The translations under genes and the position numbers were made by a program. 64,000 nucleotides of DNA from Pseudomonadota bacterium (lineage in GTDB: Bacteria > Myxococcota_A > Polyangia > Polyangiales > Polyangiaceae): assembly GCA_023431345.1 (NCBI GenBank), contig JAEYWK010000214.1, positions 1 to 64,000 on the forward strand, given 5' to 3'. Below are positions 50,999 through 59,823 of this stretch, in pieces; the first letter of the stretch is position 1; each line of letters starts with the position of its first letter. The notes below the pieces were generated by a model, which ran no database searches, was not told where the DNA came from, and saw only the letters and a list, made by a program, of their open reading frames with translations.

Positions 50999-53293
50999 AT
51001 GAGCGAAGTGCCTGGGTTGGGCGCCTTGGCGCAGACGACGCCGGACAAAGTCTGGCAAGCGCGCGTCACGGTCCCCGCGCCGCTCGGGCAGGCCTTCAGC
51101 TACCTGCTGCCGGACGAGCTGCGCTCACGGGTGCGGCGAGGGGCTCGGGTGCTGTGCGAGCTGGGGCGGCGCAAGGTGCTGGGCGTGGTGCTGGAGGTCG
51201 CCGAGAGAGCTCCCGACATCGCGCTCGAGAGAATGAAGCCGATCGTCGCCGTCGTCGACGCCGAGCCGGTCCTGCCGGAGGAGCTCTTGAGCTTCTTGCA
51301 GGAGCTGGCGCGTTACTACGTGGCGCCGATCGGCGCGGTCATGGAGCTGTCGCTGCCCGCCGTCGAGCGAACGGCCGCGGAGCTGCTGAAGTCGTCGCAA
51401 GGAGAGCTCGGGAAGGTCCCGGCGAAGGTGGTGGGGCGCTGGGTGCAGTACGTCACGCTGGCTCCGCAGAAGCCGCTCGCGGCCGTGCCGCGCGGCAAGG
51501 CGCAGGGCGTGCTCGACGCCCTGGCCGAGGGTGATTTGACCGCGAGCGAGCTCGAGCAGCGCCTCCCCGGGTCACGCCCCGCCATCAAGAAGCTTCAGGA
51601 GCTCGGCTTCGTCTCGGTCGAGAAGCGAGAGCCGCCGGCCGACAGCTTGCTCGGCGGCCCCGTGACGCCGGACGTTGCGCCGGAGCTCAACGCCGAGCAA
51701 GCGACGGCGGTCCAGGCCATCGTGGCTCGCCTCGACGGCGGCGCTCGCGCTCAGTTCCTGCTCGAGGGCGTGACCGCTTCCGGCAAGACCGAGGTCTACC
51801 TGCGGGCCGCCAAGCACGCGCTCGAGCTGGGCAAGAGCGCGATCGTCCTCGTCCCCGAGATCGCGCTCACGCCGCAGCTCGTGGCGCGCTTTCGCGCGCG
51901 GCTCGGCGACCGCATCGCCGTCTTGCACAGCGCGCTCAGTGACTCGGAGCGGCATCGCATGTGGCGCGGCTTGCGCGCTGGCGACCTGCGCATCGCGGTG
52001 GGCGCGCGCTCGGCGTTGTTCGCGCCCGTAGCCGACCTGGGCTTGATCTGCGTCGACGAAGAGCACGACGGATCGTTCAAGCAAGAAGAAGGCGTTCGCT
52101 ACCACGCGCGCGACATGGCGCTCTTGCGGGCTCACCGCGCTGGCGCCGTCTGCGTGCTGGGCTCGGCGACGCCTTCGCTAGCGAGCGTGGCCCTGGTTCG
52201 CGAGGGCCGGCTTGCGCACCTGCGCTTGCCGTCGCGGGCGCGCAAGGCTGCCGTCTTACCGAGCGTCGAAGTGGTCGACCTGCGCCGGGTTGGCCCCGGT
52301 ATTCAGGGCGAGAAGCTGCTCTCGCTGCCGCTGGTGCGGGCGCTGGAAGAGGTGCTGGCCCAAAAGCAGCAAGCCATCTTGTTCCTCAACCGGCGCGGCT
52401 TCGCGCCGAGCTTGATCTGCGAGTCTTGCGGACACATCGCCGAGTGTCCGCACTGCTCCGTCAGCTTGACCTTGCACCGCGCGCGCCGCGAGCAGCTCGT
52501 CTGCCACTACTGCGACTACACCACGCGCGTCCCCGACCGCTGCGCCAAGTGCAACGCGCCAGCCTTGGGCGAGGAGGGCGCCGGCACCGAGCGCATCGAG
52601 GCGTTGCTCGCCACGCGCTTCCCAGGCGCTCGCATCGCGCGTCTGGATCGTGACGTGGCCGCGGGTATCAAGAGCGAGAAGGTGCTCGACAAGATGCGCG
52701 AAGGTGAGGTCGACATCTTGGTCGGAACCCAAATGGTGACGAAGGGCCATGATTTGCCGAGCGTTACCCTGGTCGGCGTGCTCAACGCCGACGCCGCCCT
52801 ATCGATGCCTGACTTTCGCGCCGCGGAGCGCAGCTTCCACCTGCTCGTCCAGGTGGCGGGTCGCGCGGGCCGCGGCGACGTCAAAGGGCGCGTGCTGATT
52901 CAGACCCGCTCGCCGGAGCACCCCGCCATCGCCTTCGCCGCGTCGCACGACGTGACAGGCTTCGTCGAGCAAGAGATGCAGCTACGCGAAGAGCTCGCTT
53001 ACCCGCCGTTCTCGCGCTTGGCGCTGGTCCGTGTCGACGCCGTGGAGGAGGCGCGCGCCCAAGGCGCGGCGGAGCGCTTGGCGCGGCTCGCGCGACAAGA
53101 GGGGCAGGGCGCGGAGGTGCTCGGCCCTGCCCCCGCCCCGCTCGTGCGGCTGCGTAACCGCTACCGCTATCGCTTTTTGGTGCGCTCGACGGACCGCGCC
53201 GCGCTGCGAGCCGCGCTGCTCGCGGTAGCGCGCGCCCCCGCCGACCGCCAGGTGCGCGTGGCTATCGACGTCGACCCCGTGAATATGTTGTAA
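50999..53293 (+). CDS. priA: Primosomal protein N' (helicase PriA)
   Basis: A 764-residue replication-restart helicase. The N-terminal 3'-DNA-binding domain (VTVPAPLGQAFSYLLPDELR) is followed by a DEAD-like helicase core with Walker A GVTASGKT (257-264) and DEEHD, then the C-terminal helicase lobe. Between them is the zinc-binding insert (CESCGHIAECPHCS and CHYCDYTTRVPDRCAKCNAP) with paired cysteines. QVAGRAGRG is motif VI. ATG start at 50999. Restarts forks at recombination intermediates. Confidence 0.95.
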   Translation: MSEVPGLGALAQTTPDKVWQARVTVPAPLGQAFSYLLPDELRSRVRRGARVLCELGRRKVLGVVLEVAERAPDIALERMKPIVAVVDAEPVLPEELLSFLQELARYYVAPIGAVMELSLPAVERTAAELLKSSQGELGKVPAKVVGRWVQYVTLAPQKPLAAVPRGKAQGVLDALAEGDLTASELEQRLPGSRPAIKKLQELGFVSVEKREPPADSLLGGPVTPDVAPELNAEQATAVQAIVARLDGGARAQFLLEGVTASGKTEVYLRAAKHALELGKSAIVLVPEIALTPQLVARFRARLGDRIAVLHSALSDSERHRMWRGLRAGDLRIAVGARSALFAPVADLGLICVDEEHDGSFKQEEGVRYHARDMALLRAHRAGAVCVLGSATPSLASVALVREGRLAHLRLPSRARKAAVLPSVEVVDLRRVGPGIQGEKLLSLPLVRALEEVLAQKQQAILFLNRRGFAPSLICESCGHIAECPHCSVSLTLHRARREQLVCHYCDYTTRVPDRCAKCNAPALGEEGAGTERIEALLATRFPGARIARLDRDVAAGIKSEKVLDKMREGEVDILVGTQMVTKGHDLPSVTLVGVLNADAALSMPDFRAAERSFHLLVQVAGRAGRGDVKGRVLIQTRSPEHPAIAFAASHDVTGFVEQEMQLREELAYPPFSRLALVRVDAVEEARAQGAAERLARLARQEGQGAEVLGPAPAPLVRLRNRYRYRFLVRSTDRAALRAALLAVARAPADRQVRVAIDVDPVNML

Positions 53294-53303
53294 GAAAGCA
53301 GCG

Positions 53304-53828
53304 ATGAGGTCGGTGCCGTTGGCTCTCGGATGTTGTGCTCTGGCGCTGCTCGGCGTGACGCGCTCGGCTCACGCGTTCGAGCGGCAGTGGCACGTCGGAG
53401 CCGGAGCCGGAGTATCGCGCGGGTCTGGCTTGAGCCTGAGCCCCGCCGTCACCGCGTACGCTGCCTACGGCCTCTCCGACGTGTTCGATGCGCGGCTCGA
53501 GGTGACCGGACGCGGCTACCGGCTGGGCGACGAGCGAGATTCGCACTCGCTCTCCGCGGCCGCCGGCTTGGCCTACAAGCTCGACGTGCTGCGCTGGGTG
53601 CCGTGGGCCGGCGTTTATTTGGGGTACGTCGGCTTCCTCCACCGTCCGCGGCCGGGCGCTGAGTTCGAGCAGCACGACGCAGCCATCGGGCTCGGCCTCG
53701 GTCTCGACTACGCCTTTTCTCGCCAGCTCGGGCTCGGCGTCACGCTCCGCTACGACGACGCCTTGACCCGCGCCGGAGCCACCAACTTCGACGCGCTGCT
53801 CCGCGCCGAGTACCGATGGGGTTGGTGA
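53304..53828 (+). CDS. Small outer-membrane beta-barrel protein
   Basis: A 174-residue exported protein with a signal peptide (MRSVPLALGCCALALLGVTRSAHA). The mature chain has about eight amphipathic beta-strand segments (WHVGAGAGVSRGSGLSLSPAVTAYAAYGL, FDARLEVTGRGYRLG, GVTLRYDDALTRAGATNFD) and ends EYRWGW. An eight-stranded barrel is likely. It lies 10 bp after priA and overlaps the lytic transglycosylase gene by 13 bp, so it may be in an operon with it. Confidence 0.75.
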   Translation: MRSVPLALGCCALALLGVTRSAHAFERQWHVGAGAGVSRGSGLSLSPAVTAYAAYGLSDVFDARLEVTGRGYRLGDERDSHSLSAAAGLAYKLDVLRWVPWAGVYLGYVGFLHRPRPGAEFEQHDAAIGLGLGLDYAFSRQLGLGVTLRYDDALTRAGATNFDALLRAEYRWGW

Positions 53829-56068
53829 AGGCGAGCGCCTTCGTCCTGCTGCTCGGGCTGAGTTGCTGCCGCAGCCAACCCGATGGTCGAGGGAGCGCTC
53901 CGGCGCCGGCCTCGCGCAGCGCGCCTCAGCCCTCCGCCGCTACGCCTCTGCCACCCGAAGCTCCGCCCACGCCGTGGGCCGAGGCGCTGCGCGAGCAGCG
54001 CTACAGCGAAGCGGACCGCGCTTTTCAAGCGCTGCCGAGCGACGCGCGTCAAAGCGCCGAGGTGCGGTTCGCGTGGGCTCGAGCGCGCTTCGAGCTCGGT
54101 CAGGCGGCGCTCGCCTTGCCGCTGCTCACCGGAATCGAGTCGGCGCTGCCCGCCATCGCGTCGCAGGTGGAGGAGCTGCGCGGCCAGCTGCTCCTGGCAG
54201 CGGGGCCGCCCGCCGAAGCGGCCAAGCTGCTCGAAGCTCGGGGCGACGCCACTGCGCTCGCGAGCGCTTCGCGGGCGTGGCTCGACGCGGGCGACGCGCT
54301 GCAGGCCATGAAGGTGGCCGAGCGCGGCCTCGCCAACGTCGGCAAGGGAAGAGGCGCCAAATCGAGAGAGGCGCAGCTGCGATTCGCGCGCGGACTGGCC
54401 GCCGAGAAGCTCGGCAAGCAGTCGCTTTGGATGGGGGATTTCCGGTTCGTGGCGCTCGAGGCGCCGCTGTCGGACGAGGCCAAGGTCGCGGTGGCGCGGC
54501 TGGCCGCCCTCGGAGAGCGCTCGCCGCTGTCGGCCAATGACCGGCTCGCGCGCGCGCGGGCCCTCGCCGCCGCCGGCCGTGTCGCCGACTTGGAGTCGGA
54601 GCTCTCGTTCGTCGAGCCGGTCGCGACGCGAATCACTCGCGCCGGCGTGCCTGCTTCGTTGCGCGCGCTGGCGCTCTTCAGCTCGCGCTCCGACTACGTC
54701 GCCGCCGCCAAGCTGTTCGAGAAGGCCAGTCAGCTCGGCACCGAGGACGCCGCCAAGGAGCTATTTTACGTGGCGCGGTCGCGGGCTCGCGCGCAAGACG
54801 ATCAGGGCGCGGAGGCCGGCTATCGGCTGGTGATGCAGCGCTTCGGCACGACGCCGTGGGCCGAGCAGGCAGAGCTCGCGATCGCGCGCATTCACATGGC
54901 CTCTGGCGCCTTCGACAAGGCCGCCGCCGCCTACGCGGCTTACCTCCAGAAGCGCGCGGGTAAGGCTCGCTTCGCCGAAGATGCTTCGTTCGAGCGCGCC
55001 GTCGCGCTGCTCGCGCGCGAGCGGGCGAGCGAGGCGCTGCCGCTGCTGACCCGGCTCGCGCAGCGCACGAAGGACGCGCGCTTCGAGGGCCAGCTCCGGC
55101 AGCTCGCGGCGGTGGCGCTGCAAATGTCGGGAAAGCGTGATGACGCGATCGCAGCGTACAAGCAGGTGATCCGTGACTTCCCGCTGTCGTTCGCGGCCTT
55201 GATGGCGGGGGCGCGGCTGCGGGCTTTGGGCAGCGAGCTGCCGGCGTGGCTCGAGCCCGCGTCGAGCACGGCCGCTCCGCCGCCCCTGGACCTCAAGCTC
55301 CCCGCCGAGGTCGTGCTGCTGCATCGCCTGGGGCTCGACGCGGACGCGGCCGCCGCGCTCACGACGCACGAGCGCCGGCTCGCTCGCAGCCACGCGCCGC
55401 GTTCGGCGGAGGCGTTGTGCGAGCTGTACGGCTTGCTCGACGTCGCGGACCGTCGCTATGTCGTGGGTCAAGACGCAGCCACGCGCTTGGGGCTCGATCG
55501 CGCGCCGGGCCCTCGATCACGCTGGATGTGGGACTGCGTCTACCCGCGACCGCACGCAGACTTGGTCACGCGCGCCGAGCGCGAGCTACTCTTGCCGCGT
55601 GGATTGCTGTGGGCGGTGATGCGACAAGAGAGCGGCTTTCGGCCCGCGGTGCGCTCGCCGGTGGGCGCGGTCGGCTTGCTACAGCTGATGCCGAACACCG
55701 CCGAGCGCGTCGCGGCCGAGCTCGGTGAGAAGGTCGAGCTCGCGACGCTCGTGCACGCCCATACCAGCGTCCGCCTGGGCTCGACTTACCTGCGCAAGCT
55801 CATCGACTCGTTTCAGGGCAACGTCCCGCTCGCGACCGCGGCGTACAACGCCGGCCCGCACGCGGTGAGTCGCTGGCTCGCAGGTGGCGAGAGCTTGCCG
55901 CTCGACCTGTTCGTGGCGCGCATTCCTTACGACGAGACGCGCGGATACGTGACGCGCGTGCTCGGTAACGTGGCTCGCTACGCCTATCTGGAGGGCGGCG
56001 AAGGCGCGGTGCAGGCGCCGTCGCTCGAGCTGCCTCGGGGCGTGAAGCTGCCCGAGAACAGCTACTGA
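53816..56068 (+). CDS. Slt-type lytic transglycosylase lipoprotein
   Basis: A 750-residue murein lyase cleaving between MurNAc and GlcNAc to anhydro-MurNAc. The N-terminus is a lipoprotein signal (LLGLSCC, Cys17 or 18), followed by a long superhelical TPR/alpha region like Slt70, and the catalytic SLT domain near 590-735 with E605 in MRQESGF, then GAVGLLQLMPNTA and YNAGPHAV. Probably anchored at the outer membrane. ATG at 53816, overlapping the barrel gene. Confidence 0.92.
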   Translation: MGLVKASAFVLLLGLSCCRSQPDGRGSAPAPASRSAPQPSAATPLPPEAPPTPWAEALREQRYSEADRAFQALPSDARQSAEVRFAWARARFELGQAALALPLLTGIESALPAIASQVEELRGQLLLAAGPPAEAAKLLEARGDATALASASRAWLDAGDALQAMKVAERGLANVGKGRGAKSREAQLRFARGLAAEKLGKQSLWMGDFRFVALEAPLSDEAKVAVARLAALGERSPLSANDRLARARALAAAGRVADLESELSFVEPVATRITRAGVPASLRALALFSSRSDYVAAAKLFEKASQLGTEDAAKELFYVARSRARAQDDQGAEAGYRLVMQRFGTTPWAEQAELAIARIHMASGAFDKAAAAYAAYLQKRAGKARFAEDASFERAVALLARERASEALPLLTRLAQRTKDARFEGQLRQLAAVALQMSGKRDDAIAAYKQVIRDFPLSFAALMAGARLRALGSELPAWLEPASSTAAPPPLDLKLPAEVVLLHRLGLDADAAAALTTHERRLARSHAPRSAEALCELYGLLDVADRRYVVGQDAATRLGLDRAPGPRSRWMWDCVYPRPHADLVTRAERELLLPRGLLWAVMRQESGFRPAVRSPVGAVGLLQLMPNTAERVAAELGEKVELATLVHAHTSVRLGSTYLRKLIDSFQGNVPLATAAYNAGPHAVSRWLAGGESLPLDLFVARIPYDETRGYVTRVLGNVARYAYLEGGEGAVQAPSLELPRGVKLPENSY

Positions 56069-56114
56069 CGCAGCCCAGGCGGCTCGCTGGTGCTCGCGCG
56101 CACAAATGTCACCA

Positions 56115-57329
56115 TCAATACACGCCGGCGATGCGCGGCGGCTCCCGGTAGAATCCACCGCGTCCGGTGTCGCGGCGGTCGCTCGCCCAGCGCCCCCAAA
56201 ACGCGCTGCGCAGCCAAAGCTCGGCTTCACGCCCGCGCGGCGAGAAACCCCACTCGGCTTCCTGAGACAGGTCGTCCGGGTCAGCGTATAGCCGCCAAAC
56301 GAACCCGCCCGCCAGCGACGGCTCTTGCAGCATGGCCCCCAGTAGCCCGCGATAGGCCGCCGCTTGCGCTCGCGCGTCCACCTGCACGTTCGTCATGTGG
56401 TCGGGCCATTCCCACGGGCGGAGCGCGGGGTCTGGCCGGGCGGTGTAGCCGAACTCGTTGAAGATCACCGGGCGCTGCCACATCTGCGCCAAGGCGTGGA
56501 CCTTCTTCGCGACCTCCGCGCCTCCGCGCTCGAGCTCGGCGTCGCTCGCGCCGGCGCGCTCGGCGAGCGGATAGAAAGCGTTGATGCCGATGACGTCGAG
56601 CTCGCCCCAAATCACGGTGTGGTCCGCGTCGTCCCAGTTCGCGGCGTAGGTGAGGAGCCCTGAATAGATCGCGCGCACGTCGCGCACGAGGGGGACGAAC
56701 GTCGGCGCGTGGGTGGTGGTCACCCAGCTCCTGAGCTCGACTCCCACCGCGAGCATGTCGACGCGTTCCTTCTGCGCGAAGCGCGCCCAGGTGAGCAAGT
56801 AAGCTCGATAGCCCGCCGCGAAGCTGCGCCAGCCCTCCGGCGTCGCGGGATCGATCTCTGCGCGCCAGCCGCCGCTCTCCACCCACAGATGTGGCACGAG
56901 CAGCACGCGCAGGCCGCGCGCGTGCGCTTGCTTCACGGCGCGGCGCAGGCCGCGTTGATTCTCGAGCAGCGGCAGCTCGAAGCTCGGGTCGACGCCCGTC
57001 GCCTCGAGGTCCCAAGCCCGACCGAAGGGAGTGAGGCTGATCCAGGTCGCCCCGAGCCGCACGGCCTCGTCGAGGCCGCGCTCGAACGCGGCGCTGCCGT
57101 AACCCCGCTCCGGGTGCAGCGCGCTCTCGATGGGCCCGATCGTGACGCCGCGGATCGCCGCCTCTCCGAGCTCCGCTCGCTCGAACGGGAGCGTCAGCGA
57201 GCCGCGAAATGCCTGGTCGCTCGTGAGCGGCGGCGGCGCCTCCGCAGCCGGTCTTGCCGGCTCCGCGCGCGCCGCGGGCGTCGCCAGCAACCCTACCGCA
57301 GCCAAGATGGCGGAGTAGGGCCTAGCCAT
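56115..57329 (-). CDS. GH113-like glycoside hydrolase
   Basis: A 404-residue exported TIM-barrel enzyme. A signal peptide (about 22 residues) precedes the catalytic domain. Blocks RGVTIGPIESAL, GATWISLTPFGR, LLVPHLWVESGGWRAEI, VDMLAVGVELRSW (Glu198, proposed acid/base) and VIFNEFGYTARPD (Glu292, proposed nucleophile) fit the GH113 beta-mannanase family and relatives. The substrate (mannan or other glycan) is not proven. It overlaps the HAD gene by 8 bp. Confidence 0.82.
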   Translation of the reverse strand: MARPYSAILAAVGLLATPAARAEPARPAAEAPPPLTSDQAFRGSLTLPFERAELGEAAIRGVTIGPIESALHPERGYGSAAFERGLDEAVRLGATWISLTPFGRAWDLEATGVDPSFELPLLENQRGLRRAVKQAHARGLRVLLVPHLWVESGGWRAEIDPATPEGWRSFAAGYRAYLLTWARFAQKERVDMLAVGVELRSWVTTTHAPTFVPLVRDVRAIYSGLLTYAANWDDADHTVIWGELDVIGINAFYPLAERAGASDAELERGGAEVAKKVHALAQMWQRPVIFNEFGYTARPDPALRPWEWPDHMTNVQVDARAQAAAYRGLLGAMLQEPSLAGGFVWRLYADPDDLSQEAEWGFSPRGREAELWLRSAFWGRWASDRRDTGRGGFYREPPRIAGVY

Positions 57330-58014
57330 AGAGCTTGCGGAACAGGGGAGTCAGCAGCGCGTCGTCGATGCCGCTCAGCGACTTCACGGCCGCGTCGGCG
57401 CCGGCGCCGAGTAGCTCCGCTTCGGAGTAAGTGTGGGCGACGCCGACGCACGGCAGCCCTGCCGCCTTGGCCGCTTCCACTCCCGCCAACGAGTCCTCAA
57501 TCACGAGGCCGCGACGGGCGATGTCTTCTTGGCCGCGCTCGCTCAGCCAACGAACGCCCAGCACGTAGCCTTCGGGGTCGGGCTTGCACGCGCGGGTGTC
57601 TTCCGCGGAGACGATGTGCTGGATGGCGTCTCGCACGCCCAGCACCTCGAGCCCGAGCTCGATCTCGTCGCGCAGCGCGCCCGAGACCACGAGCGCGGGC
57701 CCCGCGGCGGCGCGGCGGCGGACGAGCTCCGCGGCGCCCGCGAAGGTCGGCAGGGCGGCGCGCGCTCGCTGCATGTATAAGGGGCGCTTGGCCTCGATGA
57801 GCGCTGCGATTTGCTCAGGGCTCGGGCGCTGCCCCGCATCTTCCAAGATGGCGCGGAAGGCCCCGGCGTCGTCGAAACCGAGGTAGCGATGCAGGTAGTC
57901 GTGCTCGCTCAGGCTGACGCCGAGATCGGCCAGCACCACCCGGAAGGTCTCGAAGTGGACGGCCTCGTCGTTGACGAGGACGCCGTTGAAATCGAAAAAG
58001 GTGGCCGGAAACAC
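57322..58014 (-). CDS. HAD-family hydrolase with altered motif I
   Basis: A 230-residue haloacid-dehalogenase-like protein of the beta-phosphoglucomutase/phosphatase subfamily. Motif I reads FFDFNGVLVN with Asp8 as nucleophile, but the second Asp is Asn10, which normally acts as general acid/base. Motif II (ALVVSGALRDE), motif III (CKPDPEGY) and motif IV (VIEDSLAGVEAAKAAGLPCVGV) are present. Activity may be reduced or atypical. GTG start at 58014. Confidence 0.85.
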   Translation of the reverse strand: MFPATFFDFNGVLVNDEAVHFETFRVVLADLGVSLSEHDYLHRYLGFDDAGAFRAILEDAGQRPSPEQIAALIEAKRPLYMQRARAALPTFAGAAELVRRRAAAGPALVVSGALRDEIELGLEVLGVRDAIQHIVSAEDTRACKPDPEGYVLGVRWLSERGQEDIARRGLVIEDSLAGVEAAKAAGLPCVGVAHTYSEAELLGAGADAAVKSLSGIDDALLTPLFRKLYG

Positions 58015-58046
58015 CCGCGGAACCTACCTCAAAACCCCGCTAATTT

Positions 58047-58088
58047 GGCGGAAGTTGCAACACCTACGGGTTTGTGTCAGCTTCCGCC
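58047..58088 (+). promoter_or_regulatory. Hairpin in the infA leader
   Basis: GGCGGAAG (58047-58054) pairs exactly with CTTCCGCC (58081-58088), with an inner ACAC/GTGT pair in the 26-nt loop. It ends 35 bp before the infA start, so it may influence translation or end transcription from the left. Confidence 0.5.
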
Positions 58089-58123
58089 CTCCAAAAATTC
58101 ACGTCGGGTGAACAAGTCATAAG

Positions 58124-58345
58124 ATGAGCAAGGGCGATCTGCTGGAAATGGAAGGCGTCATTCAGGACGCACTGGGTGGCGGCCAGTACAACATTCGCGT
58201 CGACCAAGGCGGAGCGATCGTACGTGCTCAGCTGTCCGGTCGCATGCGCCGTCATCACATCCGCGTGCTGCCTGGAGATCGCGTCCGCGTCGCGGTCTCC
58301 CCTTATGACTTGTCGCACGGGCTGATCGTCTACCGCGGCAAGTGA
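58124..58345 (+). CDS. infA: Translation initiation factor IF-1
   Basis: A 73-residue S1-fold factor that occupies the A site of the 30S subunit during initiation. The sequence MSKGDLLEMEGVIQDALGGGQYNIRVDQGG and GRMRRHHIRVLPGDRVRVAVSPYDLSHGLIVYR is nearly diagnostic. ATG start. It is monocistronic from the left, with a hairpin upstream, and its stop overlaps the GTG of the next gene (GTGA). Confidence 0.96.
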   Translation: MSKGDLLEMEGVIQDALGGGQYNIRVDQGGAIVRAQLSGRMRRHHIRVLPGDRVRVAVSPYDLSHGLIVYRGK

Positions 58346-59316
58346 TCGTTCGGCGGCGCCAGGCCCTCGCTGCTGCGTGGCTGGCGCTGAGCTGCGCTTG
58401 CTCGAACAAGAACAAGGAGCGCGAGAGCGAGTCGCGCTCCGTCGAGACGACCGCGACGCCGCCCGTCGCGCCTGCGCCTGCGCCGCGGCAGCTCTACCTG
58501 CCCGACGGCGGCGACTTCGTTCAGAACCAAGGCAACCTCGAGCCGTTGCCTCAGCTGCTACCGGGCGCGCCGCCGCTGGTGAGCAGCGGCTGTCCACCGG
58601 AGATGGTCTCGATCCGCGGACAGTTTTGCATCGACCGCTTCGAGGCCTCGTTGGTCGATCGACATGAACGACCGCTTTCGCCCTATTTTCCGCCGTCGCG
58701 CGACGCGCTCGTGCACACGCTGAGCGTGTTTCGGGGCAAGCGTCCGCGCGGCCCCCGCGCCGCGATGCCGCTGCCGCTGCCGCCCGAGTACTCGATCGAC
58801 GAAGCCTTCGAGCCCCAAGCTCGCTCGCAGGCGGGCGTCGTGCCTCAGGGCTACTTGAGCGGACTGTTCGCGCGGCAGGTGTGTGAGAACGCGGGCAAGC
58901 GCCTGTGCCGCCCCGAGGAGTGGGTGACGGCGTGCAAAGGCCAAGCGGCCACCAAATTCCCGTACGGTGACCGCTACGTCGCCGGCAAGTGCAACGTGTT
59001 CCGCGACGCGCACCCCGCCGTCGTGCTGTACGGCGACGCCTCGAAGAACCACCTCGACCCGCGGCTCAACCAGGTGGAGGCCGCCGATGGCCCGCTGCTA
59101 CGCAAGACGGGAGCGACCGACTCGTGCCGCAGCGATTGGGGTCGCGACGCCGTCTACGACATGGTCGGCAACCTCGATGAATGGATCGACGACGAACGGG
59201 GAGCGTTCCAAGGCGGCTTTTACTCCCGCGCCACCCGCGAGGGCTGCGACGCCCGCATCACGGTGCACCCGCCTGCCTACTCCGACTACAGCTTGGGCGT
59301 GCGCTGCTGCCGGTGA
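58342..59316 (+). CDS. SUMF1/FGE-domain lipoprotein
   Basis: A 324-residue exported lipoprotein; the signal peptide ends at Cys18 or Cys20 (LALSCACS). The C-terminal domain has the formylglycine-generating-enzyme-like fold, seen in CPPEMVSIRGQFCIDRFEASLVDRHE, RLCRPEEWVTACKG and DMVGNLDEWIDD, ending YSLGVRCCR. Many of its relatives are not catalytic but bind glycans or act as scaffolds. GTG start overlapping the infA stop. Confidence 0.82.
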   Translation: MIVRRRQALAAAWLALSCACSNKNKERESESRSVETTATPPVAPAPAPRQLYLPDGGDFVQNQGNLEPLPQLLPGAPPLVSSGCPPEMVSIRGQFCIDRFEASLVDRHERPLSPYFPPSRDALVHTLSVFRGKRPRGPRAAMPLPLPPEYSIDEAFEPQARSQAGVVPQGYLSGLFARQVCENAGKRLCRPEEWVTACKGQAATKFPYGDRYVAGKCNVFRDAHPAVVLYGDASKNHLDPRLNQVEAADGPLLRKTGATDSCRSDWGRDAVYDMVGNLDEWIDDERGAFQGGFYSRATREGCDARITVHPPAYSDYSLGVRCCR

Positions 59317-59407
59317 GGCGTCGGGCACGGCCAGCTGGCCTGTCGGCCGCCCAGACTCGCGTCAGAAACTAGACCGTCGTGTGGGTATGTGTCGTACCAT
59401 TCGGTAC

Positions 59408-59800
59408 ATGAAAGCTCCGCGCGGACTCGGCCTCCTCGCTCTGGCGCCAATCCTAATCATTTCAACAGGTTGTGGTCACCCTGTGCAGCGTTCGCTGGAG
59501 GGGCGCTGGCTCGGTGAAGCGGTCGAAAACTTTCACGACTCGCAGCTGGCGGCAGCCACGGGCTGGGTGCGCGGGCTGAGCTTCGAGTTCGCGGGCTCGA
59601 ACGTGACCGTCGCGGTGCCGGCCGAAGAAGCGCGCACTGGGCGTTACAAGGTCGGCAGCGTCCACGAGTCCGATGTGCGCCTCGCGTTCACGGCCAAAGA
59701 TGGCAAGACGTCGACGGCGCTGTTCAAGCTCGACAGCGATCACAGCATTCGCTGGATGCTCGGTCAGGGGCGCGCGGTGGTGCTGCGGCGTGATCGGTAA
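59408..59800 (+). CDS. Small lipoprotein
   Basis: A 130-residue lipoprotein with lipobox ISTGC (Cys22). The mature part is a compact beta-rich domain (RSLEGRWLGEAVENFHDSQL, GRYKVGSVHESDVRLAFTAKDGK, WMLGQGRAVVLRR) without a known family. ATG at 59408 gives the correct signal. It is convergent with the FecR-like gene. Confidence 0.68.
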   Translation: MKAPRGLGLLALAPILIISTGCGHPVQRSLEGRWLGEAVENFHDSQLAAATGWVRGLSFEFAGSNVTVAVPAEEARTGRYKVGSVHESDVRLAFTAKDGKTSTALFKLDSDHSIRWMLGQGRAVVLRRDR

Positions 59801-59823
59801 CGGCTCGGCGCGCGGGCCGCGCG

